64,000 nt of DNA from Cohaesibacter sp. ES.047 (GCF_900215505.1 NZ_LT907844.1:2992001-3056000), one strand, 5' to 3'; positions 45,292 through 54,664 are shown, counted from the first letter of the stretch. Numbers and translations are program-made. Notes: generated by a model not told the origin, from the sequence alone.

Positions 45292-46263
45292 ATGAGTGAA
45301 CAGTTTCAAGCAAAGCATGACATGGACGTGCCAAAGGGCCAGGTTGCAGACGCGGTACGGGATCACTGGGTCGATATATGGCTTCCCGAGGTATTTCGCC
45401 CCTATGCCCGGCTCTCCCGCCTTGAGCGACCGATTGGCTGGTGGCTCTTGCTGTGGCCCTGCCTTTGGTCCATGACGCTGGCTGTTTCCACGACCGATAG
45501 GGCCCACCATCCCGATGCGCTGACGATTCTCTGGTTCGGATTTGTCTTCTGGCTTGGCGCGGTTGCCATGCGCGGGGCCGGCTGCACCTATAATGATCTG
45601 GTCGATCACAAGATCGACGGGATGGTCGAGCGCACCCGCTCCCGGCCTTTGCCCAGCAAACAGGTGACCCGGCTGCATGCTTGGGGCTGGCTGGCGTTTC
45701 AGGCCCTTGTCGGCTTGTTCGTTCTGTTGCAATTCAACAGCTATACCATCGCGCTTGGCTTTGCATCGCTGGGTGTGGTTGCGATTTATCCCTTCATGAA
45801 GCGCATCACCCATTGGCCCCAGCTGGTTCTGGGGCTCGCCTTTTCGTGGGGAGGCCTTGTCGGCTGGACCGCGATCACGGGAGAATTGGCGCTGGCGCCG
45901 CTGCTCATGTATGTCGCCTGTGCGGTCTGGACCATCGGCTTTGACACGATTTACGCCCATCAGGACAAGGAAGATGATGTCATGATCGGGGTGAAATCCA
46001 CAGCGCTGCTGTTTGCTGACAACACCAAGATCTGGCTCATGTTTTTCTATGGCGTGATGGTCGTGTTTATGGCGTCCGCGCTCGTCTCATCCGGTGTCAG
46101 TTGGCCTGCCTTTGTCGGGCTTGGAGCGGCAACGCTGCATATGGGCTGGCAGATCTGGAAACTCGATATTCACGACGCCGAGCAGTGTCTTGCCCTGTTC
46201 CGCTCGAACACGCAAATCGGCTGGCTGTTGTTTGTCGGCTTGCTAGCGAGTCTGTGGGTCTAG
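45292..46263 (+). CDS. ubiA: 4-hydroxybenzoate polyprenyltransferase
   Basis: A 323-residue integral membrane prenyltransferase with about eight helices. The two Asp-rich motifs are 'YNDLVDHKIDGMVERTRSR' near residue 100, and 'YAHQDKEDDVMIGVKS' near 222. It attaches the polyprenyl tail to 4-hydroxybenzoate in ubiquinone synthesis. The start at 45292 sits right after a short tandem repeat; 'MDVPKGQVADAV' at 45322 is a possible later start, and the repeat gives no clear RBS for either. Confidence 0.93.
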   Translation: MSEQFQAKHDMDVPKGQVADAVRDHWVDIWLPEVFRPYARLSRLERPIGWWLLLWPCLWSMTLAVSTTDRAHHPDALTILWFGFVFWLGAVAMRGAGCTYNDLVDHKIDGMVERTRSRPLPSKQVTRLHAWGWLAFQALVGLFVLLQFNSYTIALGFASLGVVAIYPFMKRITHWPQLVLGLAFSWGGLVGWTAITGELALAPLLMYVACAVWTIGFDTIYAHQDKEDDVMIGVKSTALLFADNTKIWLMFFYGVMVVFMASALVSSGVSWPAFVGLGAATLHMGWQIWKLDIHDAEQCLALFRSNTQIGWLLFVGLLASLWV

Positions 46264-46274
46264 AAAAGGCCGGC

Positions 46275-47027
46275 TCAGCGCTTTTCTGCGCCAAGTAAAA
46301 ATTCCCGGTTGCCATCCCCGCCAAGGATCGGCGAGGGGACAAGGTCGAGCACGTGCCATCCGGCACAGCCCCCTTCATCGCTGGAATGGATCCAGTCGGC
46401 GATGGCTCTGGCAACGCGGTCTGCATCAGCGGGGTCGCGGACCAATCCGCCTTTGCCAATGCCCTCGCGCCCGACTTCGAACTGTGGCTTGACCAGAAGC
46501 GCCGCAAACGCGCCAGCTTCCGCCATTTCGAGCGCAGGCGGCAGGGCAAGCTTGAGAGAAATGAAGGAAACATCGCTGACAAGGGCAGAGTAGGGCTTAG
46601 GAATGTGTGTGCGATCAAGATGACGCGCATTGACGCCTTCGAGCACTGTAAGCCGGTCGTTGCCCCTCAGGCTTTCATGCATCTGACCATGGCCCACATC
46701 GACCCCATAAACTGCGTCAGCTCCCCGTTCGAGCAGCACCTGACAGAAGCCGCCCGTTGATGCGCCGACATCGACGCAGGTGCGCCCCGTCGGATCAAAG
46801 CCGAAGTGATCAAGAGCATGAATGAGCTTGAGAGCTGCGCGTGAAACATAGCCTGATGCAGGGTCAGAAAGGCGCAAGTCCATCTCTTCCGATACCATCT
46901 GGCTGGCTTTGGTTGCGAGCATCCCATCCACCGAAACAGAGCCGCGTTTGATGGCGTCCCGCGCCCGGGCACGACTGGGCACAAGGCCACGCGCGACAAG
47001 CGCCTGATCAAGTCGCGTTCTACTCAT
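46275..47027 (-). CDS. tlyA: TlyA-type rRNA 2'-O-methyltransferase
   Basis: A 250-residue protein. Residues about 1-65 are an S4-like RNA-binding domain ('RLDQALVARGLVPSRARARD'). The FtsJ-like methyltransferase follows with 'DVGASTGGFCQVLLERGA' (SAM loop), 'PYSALVSDVSFISLKLAL' and 'LLVKPQFEVGREGIGKGG'. TlyA methylates the 2'-hydroxyl of cytidines in 16S and 23S rRNA. The stop lies 11 bases from the end of ubiA on the opposite strand (convergent). A 58-residue membrane protein gene is just upstream on the same strand. Confidence 0.9.
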   Translation of the reverse strand: MSRTRLDQALVARGLVPSRARARDAIKRGSVSVDGMLATKASQMVSEEMDLRLSDPASGYVSRAALKLIHALDHFGFDPTGRTCVDVGASTGGFCQVLLERGADAVYGVDVGHGQMHESLRGNDRLTVLEGVNARHLDRTHIPKPYSALVSDVSFISLKLALPPALEMAEAGAFAALLVKPQFEVGREGIGKGGLVRDPADADRVARAIADWIHSSDEGGCAGWHVLDLVPSPILGGDGNREFLLGAEKR

Positions 47028-47078
47028 GAAACCTCACATGAAGAGTGAATGGCGTGGGCCTGAAGGCGGGCCAAACAA

Positions 47079-47255
47079 CTAGAAACAATTGGCAAAGGAT
47101 GCAGAAATCCTGTCGAAAAATACGGCAATGCCTGCATCGGCCCAGACGCTGAGGCCAAAAATGGCAATGAGCGACAAGATCCCGACTGACCAGAGGATGA
47201 TCCGGTTCACTTCGCGGTTTGCCTGCTTTGCAGAGATTTCGTCCATCGCTTCCAT
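47079..47255 (-). CDS. 58-residue single-pass membrane protein
   Basis: ATG at 47255, 58 codons, stop TAG. Residues 1-18 are polar and charged, 19-37 form one membrane helix ('IILWSVGILSLIAIFGLSVW'), and the tail ends 'FANCF' with a single Cys. Codon use is normal for the genome. It lies between tlyA and the SCO gene, all on the minus strand. No family was recognised. ATG 47246 is an alternative start. Spacing to tlyA is about 50 bases. Confidence 0.6.
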   Translation of the reverse strand: MEAMDEISAKQANREVNRIILWSVGILSLIAIFGLSVWADAGIAVFFDRISASFANCF

Positions 47256-47326
47256 GCCTTGGCCCGTTGATGATCCAGCCTATCACATCGCACCGGGACG
47301 CGCCACAGAAGGCCGGACCCTCTGAG

Positions 47327-47950
47327 CTACTCCGCCGTGGCGATCAATTTGCGCAACTTGGCCACCGCTGTGTCATGCTCCTCGCCATAGGCTATCGTGC
47401 CCGAGAAGATGTTGCCCTTTTTCATCAGATAGACCGACGCGGTATGGTCCATCACGTAATTGTCTCCACCATCTTCTTCCTCGACCTTTTTGGCATAAAC
47501 CCGGTAGGCCTTGATGACATCCTTGGTCTGCTCCGGTGTTCCACGCAGGCCGACCAGTTGCGGGAAGAAGGCATCCACATAATAGGCCATGGCTTCCTGA
47601 TCATCGCGCTCGGGATCAACCGTGATGAAGAGATAATTGAGTTTGTCCGCGTCCTCACCCAGATCTTCAACCCACAGCGTCATTTCGCTCAGGGTCGTAG
47701 GGCAGACATCGGGGCAGAAGGTGTAGCCGAAATAGACCACCATCGGCTTGTCGGAGAAGTCCGCTGCCGTGACGGGCTTTCCCGTATGGTCGGTCAGTTG
47801 GAAGTCACCACCGATTGGCACGCTGGTGTCTCCCGACTGGGTCTGCTGCACCCCCAGTTCTTGCTGATACCAGTTGAAGATCATGTAGGCGAGTGCAGCG
47901 GCCACCAGAATGACGAGCCCCCACAGCAGAATTCTCAAGATCTTCTTCAT
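47327..47950 (-). CDS. SCO family protein (copper/redox, cytochrome oxidase assembly)
   Basis: A 207-residue membrane-anchored thioredoxin-like protein. Helix at residues 4-24, then a periplasmic domain with the CxxxC copper motif in 'TFCPDVCPTTLSEM' and the conserved His in 'VMDHTASVYLM'. SCO proteins deliver copper or reduce cysteines of the CuA site of cytochrome c oxidase. ATG 47950 has GAGGAGAG 6 bases upstream. Neighbours are not oxidase genes. Confidence 0.9.
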   Translation of the reverse strand: MKKILRILLWGLVILVAAALAYMIFNWYQQELGVQQTQSGDTSVPIGGDFQLTDHTGKPVTAADFSDKPMVVYFGYTFCPDVCPTTLSEMTLWVEDLGEDADKLNYLFITVDPERDDQEAMAYYVDAFFPQLVGLRGTPEQTKDVIKAYRVYAKKVEEEDGGDNYVMDHTASVYLMKKGNIFSGTIAYGEEHDTAVAKLRKLIATAE

Positions 47951-48112
47951 CACGCTCTCCTCAAGTGCCAACCACCGGGCGGCCTCTCGTGCTCATACGC
48001 TCTATTGCGCACAAAGCGGGCCACGATGCCGGTGGAAGTCATCACAAATGCAAACTCTCCTGTCAACTGGTGTTGCGTAATGCATCGGGCGCTCATCGCA
48101 TTCAACCACCGG

Positions 48113-48592
48113 TCAGCCCGAGGTTTTGACCGCCTCTCCATCCTTGAATTGGTCATGGGCCCCCCAGAACATCGCTTCTATTTTATGCCCGTCCGGATCG
48201 CGCAGAAAGCAGCCGTAGTAGGCCTCTCCATAATGGGGGCGTGGCCCCGGTTCACCGTCGGGCACTCCTCCCATTTCGATGGCGGTGTCCCAGAAGGCAT
48301 GCACGGCTTTGACACTGGATGCGAGAAAGGCAAAGTGCGTTCCGTTGGCCACGCCCGGCTCGCCGCCATCATGAGGGGTCTGAACCCAGAATTCCGGAAA
48401 CTGCTTGCCAAAGGCTGCGGCTTGCATGGTGGGCGCGTCCACATCCATGACAATTTTGGCGCCAATCGTACCAAGCACGGCCTCGTAAAAGGCCTTGGAC
48501 TTGGCGAAATCCTTCACGCCGATGGACACATGGGCCATAATGACAGGCGCTTCCTGCGCCTCTGTATCCTGCAGTTGATCTGTGCTCGACAT
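48113..48592 (-). CDS. VOC family (glyoxalase-like) protein
   Basis: A 159-residue protein with one vicinal-oxygen-chelate domain: 'MAHVSIGVKDFAKSKAFYEAVLG' at residue 19 and 'YYGCFLRDPDGHKIEAMFWGA' at the end. Members bind a metal and act on small molecules or antibiotics; the substrate here is unknown. The first 18 residues before 'MAHV' may be a leader or an incorrect start; ATG at 48538 is the alternative. Confidence 0.82.
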   Translation of the reverse strand: MSSTDQLQDTEAQEAPVIMAHVSIGVKDFAKSKAFYEAVLGTIGAKIVMDVDAPTMQAAAFGKQFPEFWVQTPHDGGEPGVANGTHFAFLASSVKAVHAFWDTAIEMGGVPDGEPGPRPHYGEAYYGCFLRDPDGHKIEAMFWGAHDQFKDGEAVKTSG

Positions 48593-48701
48593 TGCATTCT
48601 CCGGGCTTTTTTGTTCTCTATATGTTCCATACTATACCAACGGACGTGAGACATTGTCAATGAGATGATCGTGCTGAGGAACACGATCTAGTGCGACAAA
48701 T

Positions 48702-48730
48702 CAATCCCGCGTGCAGGGCTTGCCAGCACG
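48702..48730. terminator. Hairpin downstream of the DUF4189 gene
   Basis: A perfect 9-bp stem CCCGCGTGC/GCACGCGGG with an 11-base loop lies just after the DUF4189 gene. Its flanks are not U-rich, so it is a probable rather than certain terminator. Confidence 0.5.
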
Positions 48731-48778
48731 CGGGTGCGTTTGGAGTGAAACTGACGGCAGCCGGGCCAGTCGATCATT

Positions 48779-49150
48779 CTAGTCCCAGCTGCAAATTGCT
48801 TCGCGGATACGGCAGCCGCCGAACTTGTTGTTGCAGCTGTTCAGGGCGCGGTCACGGGCACCGGCGCGGGATTCACTCCACTCCGTGGCCCAGCTGTTGC
48901 GGCTATTCATCGCAAGCGCACCACAGGCATTGCGAAACCACAAAGCATTGCGGCAACCCGGGCCTCGACGGCGGCACTCGTTCATGGCGGTGCGTCGGGC
49001 CTCCGACTTGGAATAGTGGGCCCAAGCGTAGCCATAAGCGCCATTTTCGGCCACGGCAAACGCGCCAAAACGGTCTTCGGAAGATGCGACAGAAGAGAAG
49101 GCGAATAGAATGCAAATACACGTAATGAGAGAAGATAAGCGCTTCATCAT
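48779..49150 (-). CDS. Secreted DUF4189 family protein
   Basis: A 123-residue secreted protein with a signal peptide (about 23 residues). The mature part is the DUF4189 pattern: 'AFAVAENGAYGYAWAHYSKS', 'EARRTAMNECRRRG' and 'CRNALWFRNACGALAM'. It holds eight or so cysteines likely to form disulfides. Function is unknown; the family is common in Proteobacteria. MM at the start leaves ATG 49147 as an alternative. Confidence 0.85.
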   Translation of the reverse strand: MMKRLSSLITCICILFAFSSVASSEDRFGAFAVAENGAYGYAWAHYSKSEARRTAMNECRRRGPGCRNALWFRNACGALAMNSRNSWATEWSESRAGARDRALNSCNNKFGGCRIREAICSWD

Positions 49151-49494
49151 GACAAAACCTTTCTATAGAAACAACCGGCAATGTTTGGCAATAATAGTTT
49201 CGAATTGTTGCTGGTGAAACAAAAAAAGTTTCTTGATGAAGATTTCGTGATCGGTCAGTCCACCCGACCATTTGGCGAGTTGTCTTCTTCTTGCCCTATT
49301 GGCGCTTTCAGTATAGACCAACCCTTGGAAACCAACGTACGCATTTGGGTCGATTTTGTTAGTCAAATGCGTGCTTGGGATCGGGTTGAGGTGATTTTGG
49401 AAATCCTCTTCAAACCCTTTTCCGTATAAACCAGAGACATCACGCCAGACACATTGCGTATGTACAAACCAAAAATCTGAGACAGGTGATAAAC
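49151..49494. other. Divergent intergenic region before dxs
   Basis: About 340 bases with divergent promoters expected for the DUF4189 gene and dxs. No operator or RNA element was recognised. Confidence 0.3.
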
Positions 49495-51414
49495 GTGTCC
49501 AAAACCCCCATGCTCGATAGCATCGAGACCACTCAGGATCTCCGCACACTCTCGCTCTCCGAGCTGAAGACGTTGGTGGAGGATGTGCGCACCGAGATGA
49601 TCGATGCTGTTTCAGCGACCGGTGGCCATCTTGGGGCCGGTCTTGGTGTGGTCGAGTTGACCGTTGCTCTGCATCATGTTTTCAACACGCCCCATGACCG
49701 CCTGATCTGGGACGTGGGCCATCAGGCCTATCCGCACAAGATTTTGACTGGGCGCCGCGATCGCATGCGGACCCTGCGCCAGCCAAAGGGGCTGAGTGGT
49801 TTCACCAAGCGCGCCGAAAGCGAATACGACCCCTTTGGGGCGGGACACAGCTCGACATCAATTTCTGCCGGTCTCGGCATGCAGGTGGCATCCGAACTCA
49901 AGGGCGAGCATCGCAATGTGGTTGCCGTCATCGGCGATGGCGCCATGAGCGCCGGTATGGCCTATGAGGCAATGAACAATGCCGGAGCGCTCGACAGCCG
50001 TTTGATCGTCATTCTCAACGACAATGACATGTCCATCGCACCGCCAACCGGTGCAATGAGCGCCTATCTTGCCCGCCTCATTTCTGGCAAGACGTTTCTG
50101 TCGATCCGGGACGCTGCCAAGCAGCTCGCCTATCAATTGCCGCGTTTCTTCAAGCAAAAAGCGCAACAGATGGATGAGTTCGCCCGCGCCTTCGTGGCAG
50201 GTGGCACCCTGTTCGAAGAGCTCGGTTTCTATTATGTCGGCCCCATCGATGGTCACAATCTTGATCACCTGCTTCCGATCCTGAAAAATGTCCGTGACAC
50301 AGACAAAGGGCCGATCCTTGTCCATGTGGTTACCCAAAAAGGCAAGGGCTATGTCCCGGCCGAGAATGCAACGGACAAATATCACGGCGTGTCAAAATTT
50401 GACGTCGTGACCGGCGCCCAGCTCAAGGCTCCGAGCAATGCCCCGAGCTATACAAAGGTGTTCGGGCAGGCCCTCGCCAAATTGGGTGCCAAGGATGATC
50501 GCATCGTTGCCATCACGGCCGCGATGCCATCTGGAACGGGCGTGGATATCTTCGAGAAGGAATTTCCCGACCGCACCTTCGACGTCGGCATTGCCGAACA
50601 GCATGCGGTGACCTTCGCTGCCGGTCTGGCCTGCGAAGGCTACAAGCCTTTCTGCGCCATCTATTCGACCTTCCTGCAGCGCGCCTATGATCAGATTGTC
50701 CACGATGTGGCGATCCAGAATCTGCCCGTGCGATTCCCCATCGACCGGGCCGGGTTTGTCGGTGCTGATGGCCCGACCCACGCCGGCAGTTTCGATATCG
50801 GATACATGGCCTCCCTGCCCAACATGGTTGTCATGGCAGCCAGCGACGAAGCCGAGCTCGTGCACATGGTCGCAACCGCTGCTGCCTATGATGATGGACC
50901 GATTGCCTTCCGCTATCCGCGTGGAGAGGGTGTTGGCGTCGAGATGCCCGAGGAGGGTGTTCCGCTCGAAATTGGCAAGGGGCGCATTGTGAGGGAAGGC
51001 GCGCGTGTCGCCATTCTGTCTCTGGGTACCCGTCTCGCCGAAGCTCTGGCCGCAGCCGAACGACTGGATGGCTATGGTCTATCGACCACGGTCGCCGATG
51101 CCCGCTTTGCCAAACCGCTCGACAAGGACATGATCCTGAAGCTGGCGGGCACCCATGACATGCTGATAACCATCGAGGAAGGTGCCGTTGGCGGGTTCGC
51201 ATCACAGGTGCTCAACCTGCTGGCAAACGAAGGCGCACTGGATCGGGATCTCAAGATCCGCTCGTTGACCATGGCCGACGCTTACACCGACCACGGCAAG
51301 CCGCAGGATATGTATGCGGGTAGCAATCTGGATGCAGATGGTATCATCCGCACGGTCTTTGAAGCACTTGGCAAGGATCTGGATGAGGCGATCGCCAGTG
51401 GCGAAATCGCCTGA
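49495..51414 (+). CDS. dxs: 1-deoxy-D-xylulose-5-phosphate synthase
   Basis: A 639-residue thiamine-diphosphate enzyme that condenses pyruvate and glyceraldehyde 3-phosphate, the first step of the MEP isoprenoid path. N-terminal '[20 protein letters not shown]', the ThDP motif '[21 protein letters not shown]', and the central '[19 protein letters not shown]' with the catalytic Glu are present. GTG 49495 was chosen with AGGTGA 5 bases upstream. In-frame starts at 49486 are weaker. Length is normal. Confidence 0.96.
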   Translation: MSKTPMLDSIETTQDLRTLSLSELKTLVEDVRTEMIDAVSATGGHLGAGLGVVELTVALHHVFNTPHDRLIWDVGHQAYPHKILTGRRDRMRTLRQPKGLSGFTKRAESEYDPFGAGHSSTSISAGLGMQVASELKGEHRNVVAVIGDGAMSAGMAYEAMNNAGALDSRLIVILNDNDMSIAPPTGAMSAYLARLISGKTFLSIRDAAKQLAYQLPRFFKQKAQQMDEFARAFVAGGTLFEELGFYYVGPIDGHNLDHLLPILKNVRDTDKGPILVHVVTQKGKGYVPAENATDKYHGVSKFDVVTGAQLKAPSNAPSYTKVFGQALAKLGAKDDRIVAITAAMPSGTGVDIFEKEFPDRTFDVGIAEQHAVTFAAGLACEGYKPFCAIYSTFLQRAYDQIVHDVAIQNLPVRFPIDRAGFVGADGPTHAGSFDIGYMASLPNMVVMAASDEAELVHMVATAAAYDDGPIAFRYPRGEGVGVEMPEEGVPLEIGKGRIVREGARVAILSLGTRLAEALAAAERLDGYGLSTTVADARFAKPLDKDMILKLAGTHDMLITIEEGAVGGFASQVLNLLANEGALDRDLKIRSLTMADAYTDHGKPQDMYAGSNLDADGIIRTVFEALGKDLDEAIASGEIA

Positions 51415-51425
51415 GCCAGACGGCC

Positions 51426-52139
51426 TCAGAAGATCAGATACCAGATGATCGGCAACAGGATCGCTGTGAGCAGGGCATTCAGGCCCATCGCAAGGCCCGA
51501 GAAGGCACCCGCTTCCTCATTGACCTGAAGCGCCCGCGCCGTTCCGATGCCATGGCTGGCTGTGCCCATGGCAAGGCCCCGCGCGGCCCAGCTTGTCACG
51601 CCGACCATGTTGAGCACATAAGGCCCGAGCACCGCGCCGAGGATCCCGGTGATGATCACCATAACCGCGGTGAGAGACGGCGAGCCGCCCAGCACCTCGG
51701 TAATGCCCATGGCAACCGGGGCTGTCACCGACTTGGGAGCGAGCGATATGTAGGACTGCTCCGAACCACCCAACACCCATGCGATGCCGACCGCGGAACT
51801 CGCGGCAACAGCGGATCCCGTCAACAGGCTGATCAGAATTGCAGCTGCAGCTCTGCGCACTTTGCCGAAATGACGATAGAGCGGGATGGCAAGGGACACT
51901 GTCGCCGGACCAAGCAGGAAATGCAGGAACTGTGCGCCCAGGAAGTAGGCGCGATAGGAGATGCCTGCCAGCAGCAAAACCGCAACCACGATGGCAACGG
52001 CAATCAGCACCGGATTGAGCAGCGGCGTCATGCCGGCGCGCCGATAGATGGCAAGGCCGATCAGATACGCGGCGATGGTCAGCGTGAGATGAAAAAGCGG
52101 GCTGATACTCAATTCAGAAAACAGGTCAAAGACCATCAC
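51426..52139 (-). CDS. lrgB: LrgB family protein
   Basis: A 237-residue membrane protein with several helices and 'KSVTAPVAMGITEVLGGSPS' and 'GTASHGIGTARALQVNEEAG', typical of LrgB. With LrgA it forms a holin/antiholin-like pair linked to murein turnover; in plants the homologue exports glycolate. The start overlaps the stop of lrgA by 4 bases, so the two are co-translated. Convergent with dxs, 11 bases away. Confidence 0.93.
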   Translation of the reverse strand: MMVFDLFSELSISPLFHLTLTIAAYLIGLAIYRRAGMTPLLNPVLIAVAIVVAVLLLAGISYRAYFLGAQFLHFLLGPATVSLAIPLYRHFGKVRRAAAAILISLLTGSAVAASSAVGIAWVLGGSEQSYISLAPKSVTAPVAMGITEVLGGSPSLTAVMVIITGILGAVLGPYVLNMVGVTSWAARGLAMGTASHGIGTARALQVNEEAGAFSGLAMGLNALLTAILLPIIWYLIF

Positions 52140-52570
52140 GCCTGCTCCCTGTTGGAGGTGTCAAGCTCTGGGTCATCGGGAGCGCTTCCAGCGTTTTTGG
52201 AGAGCCATTGCATCAGAACCCCTGTGACCGCGATGGCAAGCAGCGTGCTGATCACCAGAGCGACCGCTATCGGCACCATCTCGCGTTTGAGATGGGACGC
52301 ATGCACAACGATGCCCGCTCCTGCTGGCACAAAAAGCAGCGACAGGTTCGCCAGCAATCCGTCCCCGACTTTTGACAATCCTTCAGGAATGGCACCATGG
52401 ATCAATAACCCGACAAACAGGAGGGCCATGCCCGCGACTGGTCCGGGAATGGGCAGGCCAAGGAGGGCAACAAGTGCCTCTCCGGCCAACTGGCAAAGAA
52501 GAATGACACAGAGATAGAAAAGCAAGGCATCCCCCGGCTTTGGTGGTTGTTTGATCGGTTGCCCGAGCAT
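52136..52570 (-). CDS. lrgA: CidA/LrgA family holin-like protein
   Basis: A 144-residue protein with four helices. 'LLCQLAGEALVALLGLPIPGPV' and 'GLLANLSLLFVPAGAGIVVH' are the CidA/LrgA signature. It partners with LrgB downstream, with a 4-base overlap. The start ATG lies in the last of three tandem 14-bp repeats, each of which offers an ATG in a different frame. The role of the pair is from family knowledge. Confidence 0.88.
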   Translation of the reverse strand: MLGQPIKQPPKPGDALLFYLCVILLCQLAGEALVALLGLPIPGPVAGMALLFVGLLIHGAIPEGLSKVGDGLLANLSLLFVPAGAGIVVHASHLKREMVPIAVALVISTLLAIAVTGVLMQWLSKNAGSAPDDPELDTSNREQA

Positions 52571-52604
52571 AGTGGCCCGAGCATAGTGGCCCGAGCATAG
52601 TGGA
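52562..52604. repeat. Three tandem 14-bp repeats over the lrgA start
   Basis: CCCGAGCATAGTGG occurs three times in a row. Read on the minus strand, each copy carries an ATG. Because 14 is not a multiple of 3, the three ATGs lie in three different frames and only the last is in frame with lrgA. Such an array may expand or contract by slippage. Confidence 0.85.
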
Positions 52605-52734
52605 ATGTCGGCTCTGGAAAAGCCCTCTTATTGAACAAGCGCGCTTTCCCATGCCTTGCCAAGCGGGCATTCCCAAATTATCACGGAACAAGGCAATGCA
52701 GCCCGGTGATGCGTATGGTGAGGGAAGGCTGGTC

Positions 52735-53667
52735 ATGACGAGAGAACTTAGCAAGGACTATCTGGACCAATTGGTTGCCGATGTCCATGCTCTGGCTGCC
52801 GATGATCCCAACGTTTGGGGTGCACCTGCCAGCTACATCCCCGAACTCGCGCACATCGATCCTGCCCAGTTTGCGATTTCTGTGGCGCTTGAGGATGGAA
52901 TGATCCTCAGCGCGGGCGACTGTGATGTGCCGTTTTCGATCCAGTCGATCTCTAAGGTGTTCACCCTGTCAATTGCGCTTGGCCGGGTGGGGGATACTCT
53001 GTGGCGCCGGGTGGGCCGCGAGCCATCGGGAAATCCGTTTGATTCCGTCATGAAGCTCGAGCAGGAAAAAGGCAAACCGCGCAATCCGTTTATCAATGCC
53101 GGAGCGATTGTTACAACGGATGCTCTGCTCTCCGGCCATGCGCCGAAGGAAGCCCTTTCGGAAATCATCCATTTTGTGCGGGCCGCCGCCGAGGACGACG
53201 ACATCCATATCAACAAGACCGTCGCCGCCTCTGAAAAGGCAACCGGATATCGCAATCTGGCGCTCGCCCACTATCTGCGTTCTTACGGCAATCTGGACAA
53301 CGAGCCTGACTTCACCCTCGGGGTCTACTATCATCAGTGTGCCATCGAAATGACGACCGTTCAGCTCGCACGGGCAGGGCGCTTTCTTGCCAGCCTCAAC
53401 GATGTGCCAAAGCTGATTGCACCGGCAAAGGTGCGCTCTCTGAATGCCCTGATGATGACCTGCGGACAATATGACGGGTCGGGCGAATTCGCATTCCGTG
53501 TCGGCCTGCCATCAAAGTCTGGCGTCGGAGGCGGGCTGCTTGTGATCGTGCCGCACAGAGGCTCGATTGCGATCTGGTCACCGGGGCTTGATAGCCATGG
53601 CAACTCCCTCATGGGCACCTATGCCGCCGAACGCTTGTCACGGGATCTCGGGTGGGGCGTTTTCTGA
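52735..53667 (+). CDS. glsA: Glutaminase
   Basis: A 310-residue serine-type glutaminase (beta-lactamase-like fold) converting glutamine to glutamate and ammonia. '[19 protein letters not shown]' carries the catalytic Ser-x2-Lys. Further marks are '[20 protein letters not shown]', '[13 protein letters not shown]' and '[18 protein letters not shown]'. The ATG at 52735 matches the family start. It is divergent from lrgAB, with the repeat and its promoter region between. Cytoplasmic. Confidence 0.95.
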   Translation: MTRELSKDYLDQLVADVHALAADDPNVWGAPASYIPELAHIDPAQFAISVALEDGMILSAGDCDVPFSIQSISKVFTLSIALGRVGDTLWRRVGREPSGNPFDSVMKLEQEKGKPRNPFINAGAIVTTDALLSGHAPKEALSEIIHFVRAAAEDDDIHINKTVAASEKATGYRNLALAHYLRSYGNLDNEPDFTLGVYYHQCAIEMTTVQLARAGRFLASLNDVPKLIAPAKVRSLNALMMTCGQYDGSGEFAFRVGLPSKSGVGGGLLVIVPHRGSIAIWSPGLDSHGNSLMGTYAAERLSRDLGWGVF

Positions 53668-53789
53668 CTGCGTGGCATGGTTGTCGCGGATATGTCGCCT
53701 CTCTGTCACCTTCATGACGTGGTCAATCTGTCCCTCTTGATGCGAGTCTCGCAAGACGAACAGCAAACGGAAACCGAAGCGGTAGACAC

Positions 53790-54371
53790 ATGATTATTCG
53801 CAAGCTTCGCCTCGACAAGGGGCTGTCTCAGGAACAACTGGCCGACATGGCAGGCGTCAGCACGCGCACTCTTCAGCGCATCGAACGCGGAGCCAAGGCC
53901 AGCCCTGAGACCCTTAAATGTCTGGCTGCTGTTCTCGAAGTGGATTTTACAACCCTACGCGAGGAACAGATGATGATGACCGAGCCGACACGCTCCACCC
54001 CGATTGATCCCGAACACCAGCACGCAGCTTCAATGACGCAGGCTGATACCCGGCCACACCTTCAAGCCCAACCTGAAGCCCAACCTCTATCAGAGACGAC
54101 CGGGTTGTCCGACGAGGAGCGCCAAGCGATGGAATATGTTCGCGATATAAAATCGTTCTATACCCACGCCATCCAATACGCCCTTGTCATGGTTCTCTTG
54201 TTGATCATCAATCTGGTGACAAACCCGGATTACCTCTGGGTCGTCTGGCCAGCCATGGGCTGGGGGATTGGCCTGATGATCCACGGGCTCAATGTTTTCG
54301 AAGTGATCAACTTCTTCGGCGACAACTGGGAGCGCAGGCAAATCAAGCGCCGGATGAGACGCCGCAACTAA
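53790..54371 (+). CDS. XRE-type helix-turn-helix protein with 2TM domain
   Basis: A 193-residue protein. Residues 1-60 are a Cro/C1-like HTH ('LRLDKGLSQEQLADMAGVST', 'RTLQRIERGAKASPETLK'). A Gln/Pro-rich linker follows, and residues about 125-175 hold two hydrophobic segments ('YALVMVLLLIINLVT', 'WPAMGWGIGLMIHGLNVF') like the 2TM domain. This is a membrane-tethered HTH protein, which could respond to the envelope. Target unknown. The tail 'QIKRRMRRRN' is basic. Confidence 0.85.
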   Translation: MIIRKLRLDKGLSQEQLADMAGVSTRTLQRIERGAKASPETLKCLAAVLEVDFTTLREEQMMMTEPTRSTPIDPEHQHAASMTQADTRPHLQAQPEAQPLSETTGLSDEERQAMEYVRDIKSFYTHAIQYALVMVLLLIINLVTNPDYLWVVWPAMGWGIGLMIHGLNVFEVINFFGDNWERRQIKRRMRRRN

Positions 54372-54396
54372 GCCTGTTTGCACTTTGCATCTGAAG

Positions 54397-54433
54397 AAAA
54401 AACGCCGCCGTCAACGCGCAAGCGGGGCGGCGG
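54397..54433 (-). terminator. Minus-strand intrinsic terminator
   Basis: On the minus strand a GC-rich stem (CGCCGCCCCGC region with GCGGCG) is followed by TTTTTT. It follows the 34-residue small ORF and overlaps its 3' end, supporting a real minus-strand transcript there. Confidence 0.7.
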
Positions 54434-54515
54434 CCTGCACTTGAATCGCTGCATGAAGTCGTTCAATCATGGTTAACAAATGCTTTAACCCTTCGAATTC
54501 ATCTTTTAGCATCAT
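54411..54515 (-). CDS. Candidate 34-residue small protein
   Basis: ATG at 54515 (a second at 54512), 34 codons, TGA stop, with AGG about 6 bases upstream. Most of the product is one likely amphipathic helix with charged residues, and it ends 'AAAPLAR'. Codon use resembles host genes. A terminator follows directly on the same strand, so a dedicated short transcript is plausible. No family recognised. Confidence 0.4.
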   Translation of the reverse strand: MMLKDEFEGLKHLLTMIERLHAAIQVQAAAPLAR

Positions 54516-54664
54516 CGCCTAAGCGACTCATAAGACTCATGATTCATCGCTTTTAAAGTGATGGTTCGAGACTTTAAGCGCAACATGAGGAACCCTCAGA
54601 CAGTTGATTCTGTCCGTGAGAAATCGCTTAAGCGTCACATGAAGAAGAGGGGAGAGAGAGGGAG

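Noticed and set aside
45058-45960. Long minus-strand frame opposite ubiA
   Set aside because: It mirrors a membrane gene with clear UbiA motifs on the plus strand and has no motifs of its own.
52556-52610. CRISPR-like reading of the 14-bp repeats at lrgA
   Set aside because: The units are directly adjacent with no spacers, so this is a tandem repeat.
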